From: UBA8529 sp964390565
GTDB lineage: Bacteria; Bacteroidota; Bacteroidia; Bacteroidales; Tenuifilaceae
Assembly: GCA_964390565.1 (NCBI GenBank)
Contig: CAYMII010000014.1
Coordinates: forward strand, 17,866 to 81,865
Direction: 5' to 3'
DNA length: 64,000 nt
The notes beneath the pieces were generated by a model. It did not search any database, was not told the origin of the DNA, and saw only the letters and a list, made by a program, of their open reading frames with translations. The translations under genes were made by a program, and so were the position numbers. Positions 16,612-26,165 of this stretch are shown here, in pieces. The stretch's first letter is position 1. Every line of letters begins with the position of its first letter.

Positions 16612-18687
16612 ATGAGTAATATTACAATTATATCTGTTATTCGTAATCGTTTTCGGTTAGGACAACTATTGGTAATATTTACTCTTTTGTCTGGCTTAAC
16701 AGTAAGTTTTCTCCTTGGGAAATTTGATTCCGAGCAAAACATCAATAACAAAAAAATCGAAGTATTATCCGAACTTTCAACTATACGCGTTCAACTCGAG
16801 GGTGTTGTTACATCTACTTTTAACTTAACTCAAGGGATGGTACATTATATTAGCCATCAAAACGATATATCATTAGATTTATTTAATGCCATGACCAAGC
16901 GAGCTCTCCAAGAGAGCAGGCATATTAGAAACATAGCTTTAGCTCCCGATAATAAAGTTCGCTGGGTTTATCCTTTTAAAGGGAATGAAAGGGCTATTGG
17001 CCTTGACTATATGACCAACCCACAACAACGCGAATCTGTTATTGAAGCAGAACGCATAGGAAGGCCTTTGCTTGCAGGTCCTGTAAAACTTGTTCAAGGC
17101 GGTTTGGGTTTTATCAATCGTGCTCCCATTTTTCTAGAGAATATTTCCGATAGTTCAAAAGGTTATTGGGGATTGGCTTCTATCGTTGCATATGTGAATA
17201 CTATCCTTGAGGACGGAAATGTAACCAATTCAAAAAAATTGAATATTCTTTTGTATGGAAAGGATGGGAAGGGTAAAAAAGGTGAGACTATTTGGGGCGA
17301 TTCTACAGTTTTGTTTAATAATCCTGTTATTTTAGATGTTAACGTTCCTGGTGGAAAATGGGAGTTGGCTGCTATTCCTAAAGAAGGATGGAAGTCGTTT
17401 GCTTTTTTTCAATCAACCTATTTTGTTGTTGGATTCATTAATACTATTTTGATTTCATTCTTTCTAGGGCTACTTATTAGTAGAAATCGTTCAATTAGAA
17501 TTAAAAATAGTGAATTGGCAAAGGAAATTACCGAAAGAAAAAAGGTTGAAGCTGATTTACTCGTTTCAAAAGAAGTAGCCGAATCAGCAAATAGAATGAA
17601 ATCTGCATTTTTAGCAAATATGAGCCACGAGATTCGTACTCCTATGAATGCAATTCTTGGTTTTAGCGATTTATTGATAAACAATCAGCAATCAAAAAAG
17701 GATCTTGATTTTTACTTAAATATCATCAATACAAGTACTCGTCAACTTCTTAACGTTATCAATGATATAATCGATATTTCAATAATTGAATCTGGGCAAC
17801 TCAAAATTTTTAATCGTAAAACTAAGTTAAACGCTTTACTAACCAATTTATACCATCTCCACTTAATAAAAGCAAACGAAAAGGTTTTGAACTTTGCTTT
17901 CTCTAAGGGTTTAGATGATGATAAGGCAAATATCTTGACTGATGATCATAGGTTAACACAAATATTGAATAATCTAATTGGAAATGCCATAAAATACACA
18001 GAGAAGGGTGAGGTTGAGTTTGGGTATGAAATTAAGGGCGAATTCATTGAGTTTTTTGTGAAGGATACTGGTTTAGGGATTCCATTTGATCATCATGAGG
18101 TAATTTTTGAACGTTTTAGACGAGTGGATGAGAATCAAAAGAATTCAACTGGTGGAAATGGGCTAGGATTAGCCATTTCCAAATCTGTGGTTGAACTTAT
18201 GGGAGGTAAGATTTGGTTAAGATCAATTCCAAATGAAGGTTCAGTTTTCCTTTTTACCATTCCTTATCGTCAGATTTATAGCGATATATTAGTGTCTCAG
18301 CAAACAATAGACTCTATTGATCTACATGGAAGAACCATACTTGTAGCCGAGGACGAGATTGCATCCTTGCTTCTGCTTGAGGGTATTTTAAAGCAGACGA
18401 AGGTTAATCTTTTAACTGCAAAGAATGGGCATGAGGCAATGGAGTTATTCCTTACAAATCAGCATCTTGATTTAATTATATTGGATGTAAAGATGCCTAT
18501 TATGAATGGACTTGAAACTGCAAAAGAGATAAGAAAAGTAAATAATAAAGTCCCAATTATTGCTCAAACCGCTTATGCAATGAACGAGGATAGAGAGCAA
18601 GCGCTAGATGCAGGTTTCAACTATTACATCACAAAACCAATTTCTCCATTAGAACTATTCGAAGTGCTTAAGCAAATATTTGGGTAA
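16612..18687 (+). CDS. CHASE-domain hybrid histidine kinase
   Basis: A 691-residue hybrid kinase. An N-terminal helix (~20-36) precedes an extracytoplasmic CHASE domain (~60-230; RHIRNIALAPDNKVRWVYP, GLDYMTNPQQRESVIEAE) and a second helix (~270-290). Then come HisKA with phospho-acceptor His339 (NMSHEIRTPMNAILGF), HATPase_c (NNLIGNAIKYTEKGEVEFG, DTGLGIPFD, GNGLGLAISKSVVELMGG), and a C-terminal receiver with Asp625 (LIILDVKMPIMNG) and conserved Lys in YITKP. It follows the SpoIIE sensor by 32 bases and may be co-transcribed; a functional link is only suggested by this order. Confidence 0.94.
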   Translation: MSNITIISVIRNRFRLGQLLVIFTLLSGLTVSFLLGKFDSEQNINNKKIEVLSELSTIRVQLEGVVTSTFNLTQGMVHYISHQNDISLDLFNAMTKRALQESRHIRNIALAPDNKVRWVYPFKGNERAIGLDYMTNPQQRESVIEAERIGRPLLAGPVKLVQGGLGFINRAPIFLENISDSSKGYWGLASIVAYVNTILEDGNVTNSKKLNILLYGKDGKGKKGETIWGDSTVLFNNPVILDVNVPGGKWELAAIPKEGWKSFAFFQSTYFVVGFINTILISFFLGLLISRNRSIRIKNSELAKEITERKKVEADLLVSKEVAESANRMKSAFLANMSHEIRTPMNAILGFSDLLINNQQSKKDLDFYLNIINTSTRQLLNVINDIIDISIIESGQLKIFNRKTKLNALLTNLYHLHLIKANEKVLNFAFSKGLDDDKANILTDDHRLTQILNNLIGNAIKYTEKGEVEFGYEIKGEFIEFFVKDTGLGIPFDHHEVIFERFRRVDENQKNSTGGNGLGLAISKSVVELMGGKIWLRSIPNEGSVFLFTIPYRQIYSDILVSQQTIDSIDLHGRTILVAEDEIASLLLLEGILKQTKVNLLTAKNGHEAMELFLTNQHLDLIILDVKMPIMNGLETAKEIRKVNNKVPIIAQTAYAMNEDREQALDAGFNYYITKPISPLELFEVLKQIFG

Positions 18688-18696
18688 CAATATTTT

Positions 18697-18761
18697 AACT
18701 CTGAAACTCTGAAACTTTGTAACGCTGTAACATAGAACTTACAACTCACAACTCACAACTC
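18697..18761. repeat. Tandem word repeats at the end of the FAD/Fe-S gene
   Basis: Short imperfect tandems: aactctga / aactctga / aacttt (18697-18716) and acaactcac repeated (18741-18761). The second one covers the last codons and the TGA stop of the minus-strand gene ending at 18746, so the terminal KSCEL of that protein is written in repeat sequence. Confidence 0.7.
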
Positions 18762-21691
18762 TTTCCCTTAACCGCTTCCCACATAATTTCAATTGGATGG
18801 TAAGCCGTTCGTCCAGTTCCATCCTTAATTTGATGTCTACAGCTGGTTCCTGGTGCAACAATGGTAATGGTTTCAGATGCTATTCTAATTTCAGGAAAAA
18901 GGACTAGTTCTCCAACTTTCATCGATAAATCGTAGTGTTCCTTCTCGTACCCAAATGAACCAGCCATACCACAACAGCCACTTGGAATTTCTGTAATCGT
19001 ATGCCCATCGGGGAATGAAAGCATTTCCTTTGTTGCCTTTGTTGATGCAACGGCTTTTTGCTGGCAATGGCCATGAAGTTTCATCTCCCGTGAAGATGAT
19101 TTAAACGATTCTTTAGTAATATTCCCTTTTTCAACCTCTTTCATAAAGAATTCTTCAAAAAGGAATGTGTTACGCGATAGGTAAGATGCGTAGCAAAGAT
19201 TTTCGTTAGTCGATAAATCTGGGTATTCATCTCTAAAACTTAGAATTGCAGATGGTTCTATTCCGATTAAAGGGCAATCGTCAGCAACCAGTTTGCTTAA
19301 AATTTCAATATTCTTGTTGGCAATCTTCTTTGCAGTTCTTATTAGCCCTTTAGATATATAGGTTCTTCCACTTTCAAAAACATCAGGGATTATTACTTCG
19401 TATCCTAATGCGTTAAGCAATTCAACCGCTTTAATTCCAATGTGCGCATCGTTGTAGTTTGTGAACTCATCGGGGAATAAAAGTACTCGTTTATTGTATT
19501 TTGTTGCTTTGACATTTGATGCTTTGAACCATTTTTTGAATGTCTTTTTGCTTAACAGCGGCATTTTGCGCTTAGGTTCAAACCCTAAACTTTTCATGAG
19601 TATAGGTGCTATAATCCTGTTAGATAGGAAGAAGTTGGTTATGCGAGGAGCAATGCTGCCAAATGCATTAATCCTTGTAATATATGCAACCATTCTGCTT
19701 CGCAGTGGGATGCCATTGGCATCGTACCAATGCTGAAGGAATTCGGCCTTTAATTTGGCCATGTCTACGCTCGATGGGCATTCGTTTTTACATCCTTTAC
19801 ATGAAAGGCAAAGATCAAGCGCTTGGTAAATCTCCTTATGGTTAAACGGATTCTTTTTGTCGCTATTAGTTAGAAACTCCCTTAAAATATTAGCTCTTGC
19901 TCTTGTTGTGTTTCCCTCGTGCAAACTAGCCATATAGCTTGGACACATGGTTCCACCAGCCAACTTTGTTTTTCGACAATCGCCCGACCCATTGCATTTC
20001 TCGATGGCCCTTAGGATACCCTGAACGTTTGAAAAGTCAAAAATGGTCTGTATCTCTTTTTCAGCCTGTCCGGGTTCGTATCGTAAAAATGAGTTTAAAG
20101 GAGGGCTGTTAACAATTTTACCTGGATTAAAGATATTTTTAGGGTCAAATGACTGCTTAACTTCTTGCATTAAGCTATATACCTTGTCGCCATACATTAT
20201 GGGGATTAACTCGCCCCTAAGCCTTCCATCGCCATGCTCGCCACTTAACGATCCTCGGTACTTTTTAACTAGATGTGCAACCTCAAAGGCAATTATCCTG
20301 AAAAGCACAACATCCTTTGAATCTTTAAGATTTAGAACTGGTCTTAAATGAAGCTCGCCACTACCAATGTGCGCATGGTAAACGCAATCGAGGTTATGGT
20401 TCTTCATAATTGCTGCAAACTCCTCCATGTAATCAGGAAGTTTGTCTACAGCAATGGCTGTGTCTTCAACAAGCGAAACGGGTTTAGCATCGCCCTCCAT
20501 GTTCGAAAGAACGCCTAATCCAGCCTTACGTAGCGCCCAAACCTTTGAGATATCATTTCCCCAGATTATTGGGAAGTGATATCCAAAACCAGCTGAACGC
20601 ATTTCGGCCTCCAATTCGGATGCAATTTGATTGATTGCTTCCTTTGTTTCCCTTGCAAATTCAACGATAAGAATTGCCCCGGGATCGGCTTGTATGAAAA
20701 ATCGATTCTTCTTTTGCTCAATATTTCCCTTTGTACAACTTAGGATGATATTATCCATCATCTCAACCGCACCGGGTTTGTATTTTAACGCAATAAGGTT
20801 TGCCTTAAATGCATGGTTACGCTCCGAAAGGTGAATTGCAATTACGGCTTTCTCTTTCGGAGGAAGTGGAACAAGATTAAGTTTTATCTCGGTAATAAAA
20901 CCTAGCGTTCCTTCGCTTCCAGCGATCAGGTTTGATAAGTTAAAGGGTTTATCGCTATTCCCAAATGCTGAGCAGTTGAGCAGCATATCAAGCGCATAGC
21001 CAGTATTACGGCGTTTTATAGATGGATCGGGGTATTGAGCACTAATCTCGCTTTTGATGCTTTCATTTGAAAGGTTATCGTTTAAAAATCTATATAAATC
21101 GCCTTCTTTCCCTTGGATAATCAGTTTATTCTCATACTCTTCTTTTGATAATGGTCCAAATTCATACTCAATACCATCTTCTAAAATCATTTTAACTGAG
21201 ATGGTGTGATCGCGAGTGCTACCATAGAGGATAGAGTGGGAGCCACAGCTATTATTCCCAACCATACCGGCAATCATACATCGGTTTGAGGTCGATGTTT
21301 CAGGCCCAAAGAAAAGTCCATGTGGCTTAAGAGCAAGGTTAAGCTCATCGAGAATTACACCCGCTTCAACTCTCACCCAGCTTTCTTGTGTATTAATCTC
21401 AATAATCTTTCCCCAATATCTTGATGTATCGACTATTATTCCATTCCCAACAACTTGGCCTGCAAGCGATGTCCCTGCAGCACGCGGAATTAATGGAATG
21501 CTATTGTTTTTAGCAAAAACAATTAGTTTTTTAAGATCTTCTTTTGTTTTTGGTAATGCAACAGCGCTTGGCATTTCGCGATACGCCGAGGCATCTGTAG
21601 CATATTGAATTAGCGTAGATTGATCCCAGTTAAAATCGCCTTCGAGCTGTTGTTTTAGTTCTAAATATCTTTCTTCGAGCTGATTGATCAT
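18746..21691 (-). CDS. FAD-binding and (Fe-S)-binding oxidoreductase, GlcD-GlpC fusion type
   Basis: A 981-residue fusion. I choose the ATG at 21691; a TTG at 21703 is in frame. The N-terminal half is a GlcD-type flavoprotein (FAD_binding_4 about 30-170: YATDASAYREMPSAV, PRAAGTSLAGQVVG; FAD-oxidase C about 270-540, with YHAHIGSGELHLRP and GEHGDGRLRGE). The C-terminal half has ferredoxin cysteines (CNGSGDCRK, CLSCKGCKNECP) and a CCG/heterodisulfide-reductase-like domain (PSGCCGMAGSFGYEKEHY). Such proteins (YdiJ, Dld-II type) oxidise D-2-hydroxy acids such as D-lactate or D-2-hydroxyglutarate and pass electrons to quinone or a carrier. The exact substrate is not readable. Confidence 0.92.
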   Translation of the reverse strand: MINQLEERYLELKQQLEGDFNWDQSTLIQYATDASAYREMPSAVALPKTKEDLKKLIVFAKNNSIPLIPRAAGTSLAGQVVGNGIIVDTSRYWGKIIEINTQESWVRVEAGVILDELNLALKPHGLFFGPETSTSNRCMIAGMVGNNSCGSHSILYGSTRDHTISVKMILEDGIEYEFGPLSKEEYENKLIIQGKEGDLYRFLNDNLSNESIKSEISAQYPDPSIKRRNTGYALDMLLNCSAFGNSDKPFNLSNLIAGSEGTLGFITEIKLNLVPLPPKEKAVIAIHLSERNHAFKANLIALKYKPGAVEMMDNIILSCTKGNIEQKKNRFFIQADPGAILIVEFARETKEAINQIASELEAEMRSAGFGYHFPIIWGNDISKVWALRKAGLGVLSNMEGDAKPVSLVEDTAIAVDKLPDYMEEFAAIMKNHNLDCVYHAHIGSGELHLRPVLNLKDSKDVVLFRIIAFEVAHLVKKYRGSLSGEHGDGRLRGELIPIMYGDKVYSLMQEVKQSFDPKNIFNPGKIVNSPPLNSFLRYEPGQAEKEIQTIFDFSNVQGILRAIEKCNGSGDCRKTKLAGGTMCPSYMASLHEGNTTRARANILREFLTNSDKKNPFNHKEIYQALDLCLSCKGCKNECPSSVDMAKLKAEFLQHWYDANGIPLRSRMVAYITRINAFGSIAPRITNFFLSNRIIAPILMKSLGFEPKRKMPLLSKKTFKKWFKASNVKATKYNKRVLLFPDEFTNYNDAHIGIKAVELLNALGYEVIIPDVFESGRTYISKGLIRTAKKIANKNIEILSKLVADDCPLIGIEPSAILSFRDEYPDLSTNENLCYASYLSRNTFLFEEFFMKEVEKGNITKESFKSSSREMKLHGHCQQKAVASTKATKEMLSFPDGHTITEIPSGCCGMAGSFGYEKEHYDLSMKVGELVLFPEIRIASETITIVAPGTSCRHQIKDGTGRTAYHPIEIMWEAVKGKSCEL

Positions 21692-22032
21692 TCTTTTAAA
21701 CAATTATTGAGGTCTCAAATTTAACGAATTTAAGGAAGACGAAAGGTGCTAATGTAATTTATCCAATAAATAAACGTGAAACTAAAAACAAGCTTTAACG
21801 TAGAGGTGGGAAAAGGGATTTAATTGTAAAAATTTCTTCAATTCCTGTCAAAAATCATGCCGCTTACTAATTATTATCATTTCTTATAAAAAACTTTCAA
21901 ATTGAAAGAAAAAAATCAAAAATCGCTTAAAATATTTTTAAAAATACTAGAAAATATGAGGCTTTTTTATATAATTTTACACTCTGTAATTTATTGTTCT
22001 AACTAATTGATAATCAATTAAAATATAATCAA
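21692..22032. other. Gene-free region between the FAD/Fe-S gene and ackA
   Basis: About 340 bases, very AT-rich, between two divergently transcribed genes, so it must hold both promoters. I do not find a clean TTTG/TAnnTTTG pair or a structured RNA element in it. Confidence 0.5.
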
Positions 22033-23244
22033 ATGATTGTTCTCGTATTAAACTGTGGAAGCTCTTCGATTAAGTACCAAGTTATCGACATGAGCAATGA
22101 CAGCAAATTATTGGCAAAGGGTCTTGTTGAGAGAGTTGGCTTAGCCGACGGGATATTAACCCACAAACCCGAGGGAAAGGAGAAATACGAAATGTTCGAG
22201 CCAATTCCCGATCATAGTGTTGGTATTAACCTAATTCTTGATGCTTTGGTAGATAAGGATCATGGGGTTATTAAAAGCATTAATGAAATCGTTGCAGTTG
22301 GACATCGCGTTGCACATGGTGGCGAGTTTTTTACCGAGAGCAGTCTTATCGATGCTAGAGTAAAATCTGAGATCGAAAAATGTATCGAACTTGCTCCACT
22401 TCACAATCCAGCAAACTTAAAGGGTATTCTTTCAATGGAAAAGTTACTTCCAGGTGTTCCTCAGGTTGCTGTATTTGATACATCGTTCCACCAAACAATG
22501 CCTAATTTCTCTTACTTATATGCTATTCCTTACGAATACTACGATAAGTACAAGATTCGTCGTTATGGTTTCCATGGAACTAGCCACAAATTCGTTGCTC
22601 AAAAGGCTTGTCGAATTCTTGGAAAAGATTTCAATACACAAAAAATTATTACTTGCCACTTAGGAAATGGTGCTTCAGTATGTGCAATTAAGCATGGTAA
22701 GTCAGTTGATACATCTATGGGCTTTACTCCAGTTGAAGGCTTAATCATGGGTACCCGTAGTGGTGATGTTGATCCAGGCGTACTCCTTTTCCTAGCTGAG
22801 AAAGAGAACCTAAGCATTAAGCAGGTTAACGATGTAATTAACAAGAAGAGCGGTGTTCAAGGTATTTCAGGTCAATCATCTGATATGCGCGACTTAGAGA
22901 ATGCTGCTGCAAAAGGCGATGAGCGTGCTCAGCTTGCAATAGATATGTATTACTACCGCGTTAAAAAGTATGTAGGCGCTTACGCAGCGGTTATGGATGG
23001 CGTTGATCTAATCATCTTCACTGGCGGTATTGGCGAAAACGACGATAATATCCGTGCTCACGTATCTGAGGCCATCGACTTTATGGGCGTTGATTTTGAT
23101 GCTGAGGCAAACAAAGGCGTTCGTGGTAAAGATAAGATCTTGACTAAGCCAAACTCAAGGGTAACAGTTATGTCTATCACTACAAACGAAGAGCTTGTAA
23201 TTGCAACTGATACAGCAAATATCGTATCAAAACTCAAGAATTAA
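22033..23244 (+). CDS. ackA: Acetate kinase
   Basis: A 403-residue acetate kinase, the family's normal length. Motifs: VLVLNCGSSSIKYQVID at the start, GHRVAHGGE, VFDTSFHQTMP, RRYGFHGTSHKFV, THLGNG-type CHLGNGASVCAIKHGKSVDTSMG, GTRSGDVDPG and FTGGIGEND. It makes ATP from acetyl phosphate during fermentation. It is followed 48 bases later by ptb and then buk; no pta gene is beside it, so acetyl phosphate must come from a distant Pta or from broad activity of Ptb. Confidence 0.98.
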   Translation: MIVLVLNCGSSSIKYQVIDMSNDSKLLAKGLVERVGLADGILTHKPEGKEKYEMFEPIPDHSVGINLILDALVDKDHGVIKSINEIVAVGHRVAHGGEFFTESSLIDARVKSEIEKCIELAPLHNPANLKGILSMEKLLPGVPQVAVFDTSFHQTMPNFSYLYAIPYEYYDKYKIRRYGFHGTSHKFVAQKACRILGKDFNTQKIITCHLGNGASVCAIKHGKSVDTSMGFTPVEGLIMGTRSGDVDPGVLLFLAEKENLSIKQVNDVINKKSGVQGISGQSSDMRDLENAAAKGDERAQLAIDMYYYRVKKYVGAYAAVMDGVDLIIFTGGIGENDDNIRAHVSEAIDFMGVDFDAEANKGVRGKDKILTKPNSRVTVMSITTNEELVIATDTANIVSKLKN

Positions 23245-23292
23245 TATAAGACCAAGCAATTAATAATATCAACCGTTTAAAAAAATAATGAT

Positions 23293-24198
23293 ATGATAGT
23301 TAATAAATTAGATCAACTTTTTGATATTTTACGCAGCAAAACCAAAAAGCGTTTAGTTGCTGCATTTGCTAATGATGCTCATACTATTGAGGCTGTAAGT
23401 ATGGCTATCGATATGGGTATTGTTGATGGCGTTTTAGTTGGCGACGAGGCAACTATTAAGAAGGTTTGTGCTGAACACAAAATTGACCCATCAAAATTTA
23501 GAATCGTTCAGGAAGCTGACGAGATGAAAGCTGCTACCAAAGCGGTTGAACTAATCAACAAAGGCGAAGGTGATGTGCTCATGAAAGGTCTAGTTAGTTC
23601 AGATAAATACATGAGAGCTATTCTTAACAAGGAAACAGGTTTAATGCCTCCAAAGGCTGTTTTAACTCACGTTACCGTTGTTCAAGTTCCAACTTACCAT
23701 AAGCTTTTAGTTGTAGGTGATGTTGCTATTATCCCTGCTCCAGACTTAGCTCAAAAGATTGCTATTACTGACTATTTGATAAAAACCGCTCATTCTTTAG
23801 GAATTGAGAAACCTAAGGTTGCTATCCTTGCTGCAACTGAGCAGATGTCAGCTGGTATGCCAGCTTGCGTTGATGCTGCTATCATTGCTAAAATGGCTGA
23901 TCGTGGACAAATTAAAGGCGCTATCGTTGATGGTCCTTTAGCTCTTGATGTTGCTATTGATAAAGAGTCAGCAGAAATTAAGAAGGTTACCGGTGGAGTT
24001 GCTGGTGATGCTGATTGTATCCTATTCCCAAATATCGAGTCAGGTAACGTATTCTTTAAAACTTGTACCAAATTGGCTAAAGGTGAACTTGGCGCAATGG
24101 TAATGGGTGCTAAAGTTCCATGCGTTCTTACATCGAGAGGTGATAGCGTTCAATCAAAGATGTATTCAATTGCATTAGCCGCTAACGCAGCAAAATAG
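23293..24198 (+). CDS. ptb: Phosphate butyryltransferase
   Basis: A 301-residue phosphate acyltransferase of the PTA_PTB family. Features: AFANDAHTIEAVSMAIDMGIVDGVLVGD at the N-terminus, GEGDVLMKGLVSSDKYMRAIL, THVTVVQVPTYHKLLVVGD, and IVDGPLALDVAIDKESAE near the C-terminus. The length (about 300) and the buk gene 30 bases downstream point to phosphate butyryltransferase instead of Pta. It converts butyryl-CoA (or branched short-chain acyl-CoA) and phosphate to acyl phosphate. Confidence 0.93.
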   Translation: MIVNKLDQLFDILRSKTKKRLVAAFANDAHTIEAVSMAIDMGIVDGVLVGDEATIKKVCAEHKIDPSKFRIVQEADEMKAATKAVELINKGEGDVLMKGLVSSDKYMRAILNKETGLMPPKAVLTHVTVVQVPTYHKLLVVGDVAIIPAPDLAQKIAITDYLIKTAHSLGIEKPKVAILAATEQMSAGMPACVDAAIIAKMADRGQIKGAIVDGPLALDVAIDKESAEIKKVTGGVAGDADCILFPNIESGNVFFKTCTKLAKGELGAMVMGAKVPCVLTSRGDSVQSKMYSIALAANAAK

Positions 24199-24228
24199 TT
24201 TAAACCTAATTATCTCGATTAACAAGAA

Positions 24229-25305
24229 ATGGAAGAATTTCAAATTCTGGCGATTAACCCAGGGTCGACATCAACTAAGATTGCTGTTTACAAAAACAGT
24301 AAGTCTATTTTCTTAAAGAATATTAAGCATACAGCTGATGAATTGAAGGATTTTTCGAAAATCGCCGAGCAGTTTGAGTTTAGAAAGGAGATAATCCTAA
24401 GGGAACTGAAGGTTGCGGATATTCAAATCGATAAATTTTCAGCAGTTGTTGGCAGAGGTGGTCTTGTAAAGCCTATTGAATCGGGCGTTTATGAGGTAAA
24501 CGATGCTATGAAAGAGGATATTAAAAACTGCATTATGGGCGAACATGCTAGTAATCTTGGCGCTCTTATTGCTGATAATATCGCAAAAACGATTCCTAGC
24601 GCTCGCGCTTTCATTGCCGATCCTGTTGTTGTTGACGAGTTAGATGATGTTGCACGTATTGCAGGACATCCTCGTTTTAAGAGAATATCAATATTTCATG
24701 CCCTGAATCAAAAGGCTATTGCACGAGTTCATGCTAAGTCTTTGGATAGGAAATATGAGGAGCTAAACCTTATTGTTGCTCATCTTGGTGGCGGTATTTC
24801 GGTTGGTGCTCATCGCAACGGAAAGGTTGTTGATGTTAACAATGCCCTCGATGGCGATGGTCCATTCTCACCAGAGCGTTCAGGCTCTTTACCATCGGGT
24901 CAAATTGCAAAGCTTTGCTTTAGCGGTGAGTTCACCTACGAGCAGGTTAAGAAGATGATTACTGGTCAGGGTGGATTAGTTGCACATGCTGGCACTAACG
25001 ATGCCTATGAAATTGAAATGAAGGCTAAAGCTGGTGACGAAAAAGCAAAACTTATCCAAAATGCAATGGCCTACAATATTGGAAAATCAATTGGCTCAAT
25101 GGCTGTTGTGCTAAAAGGCAAGGTTGATGCCATTATTCTTACTGGCGGTATTGCACATAATCCTGATCTTGTAGATTACATAAAAGATATGGTGGGCTTT
25201 ATTGCTCCAGTAGCAGTATATCCTGGCGAAGATGAAATGCAAGCTCTTGCAATGAACGGGCTAATGGTTCTTCGAGGCGAGGTTCAGCCTAGAGTTTATA
25301 GCTAG
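24229..25305 (+). CDS. buk: Butyrate kinase
   Basis: A 358-residue acyl kinase of the ASKHA fold: ILAINPGSTSTKIAVYKN, AVVGRGGLVKPIESGVYEVN, a conserved GEHASNLGALIA, ISIFHALNQKAIARVHA, VAHLGGGISVGAHRNGKVVD, PFSPERSGSLP and ILTGGIAHNP. These are the butyrate kinase forms of the motifs, distinct from those of the AckA upstream. Last gene of the ackA-ptb-buk run, closed by a strong terminator. It yields ATP while releasing butyrate or branched-chain acids. Confidence 0.96.
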   Translation: MEEFQILAINPGSTSTKIAVYKNSKSIFLKNIKHTADELKDFSKIAEQFEFRKEIILRELKVADIQIDKFSAVVGRGGLVKPIESGVYEVNDAMKEDIKNCIMGEHASNLGALIADNIAKTIPSARAFIADPVVVDELDDVARIAGHPRFKRISIFHALNQKAIARVHAKSLDRKYEELNLIVAHLGGGISVGAHRNGKVVDVNNALDGDGPFSPERSGSLPSGQIAKLCFSGEFTYEQVKKMITGQGGLVAHAGTNDAYEIEMKAKAGDEKAKLIQNAMAYNIGKSIGSMAVVLKGKVDAIILTGGIAHNPDLVDYIKDMVGFIAPVAVYPGEDEMQALAMNGLMVLRGEVQPRVYS

Positions 25306-25315
25306 ATAAAACAAG

Positions 25316-25341
25316 AAACCGCCTCAGGGCGGTTTTTTTTT
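25316..25341 (+). terminator. Terminator of the ackA-ptb-buk operon
   Basis: Perfect 8-bp stem AAACCGCC / GGCGGTTT, 4-base loop, nine T (25333-25341). The T tract overlaps the stop codon of the convergent SDR gene. Confidence 0.92.
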
Positions 25342-26047
25342 ATGGGGTTGATATTGTAACCGGAATAATCTTCCCATTAAGGAATTTGTGTTTAGTGAGT
25401 GCAAAATCAACTATAAAACTTGCCATTTCTTCAGCTGTAAAAGGTGCTTTGTAGCCGGGGAAAGCCTCATTAAGCATTTCGGTATCAGTTGCCCCAAGGG
25501 CAAGACAATTAAACGAAATCCCAGTGTCTTTATACTCTTCGGCGAGGCATTCGGTTAGCGAAGCTAATCCTGCTTTTGTAGCAGAATAAATAGATAACCC
25601 TGGGAATTTTTGACTTCCTTGAAAACCTCCCATGCTACTAATATTAACCACATGACTACCCTTAGCCATTAAGGGAATTAAACATTGGATAAGCCTTATT
25701 GGAGCATTGAGGTTGACTTGAAACATGTCGTTAATGTCAGCATTTGATAGCTGCTTAAAGGACTTATTCACTAGAAACCCAGCATTGTTAATTAAGATAT
25801 CAACTTTATCAAAGTTGGTATTTATCTGAGTCAACAATAAACTTTCGTATTGTTCAGTATTCGCCAAATCGAAAACTATTGGGATAAGAGTGCTATTGCT
25901 ATTTAAACTTGAGCATATTCTTTGAAGTTCTTCAAGTTTTGCTCTATTTCTGGCAATGGCAATTACCTTATTTCCTGAGATTAATGAAAACTTCTTTGCC
26001 ATTTCAAATCCAATACCCCTTGATGCTCCCGTTATAACAATATTCAT
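25340..26047 (-). CDS. Short-chain dehydrogenase/reductase (SDR)
   Basis: A 235-residue classical SDR: cofactor loop TGASRGIG (residues ~6-13), NNAG (~90), catalytic Ser in VNISSMGG, and YSATK holding the catalytic Tyr and Lys. Substrate cannot be inferred; sequence is of the general 3-ketoacyl or sepiapterin-reductase-like type. Converges on buk, with its stop codon inside the buk terminator. Confidence 0.9.
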   Translation of the reverse strand: MNIVITGASRGIGFEMAKKFSLISGNKVIAIARNRAKLEELQRICSSLNSNSTLIPIVFDLANTEQYESLLLTQINTNFDKVDILINNAGFLVNKSFKQLSNADINDMFQVNLNAPIRLIQCLIPLMAKGSHVVNISSMGGFQGSQKFPGLSIYSATKAGLASLTECLAEEYKDTGISFNCLALGATDTEMLNEAFPGYKAPFTAEEMASFIVDFALTKHKFLNGKIIPVTISTP

Positions 26048-26165
26048 AATTTCTTGTTAATTTAATAAACAAATATAACTACTTATGTAATTAATAACAT
26101 TAAGCCTTCAAAATTTTGAATAGGGCATATTTTTTGTAAAATTTGTAATGCTAATCAAAAACAAA

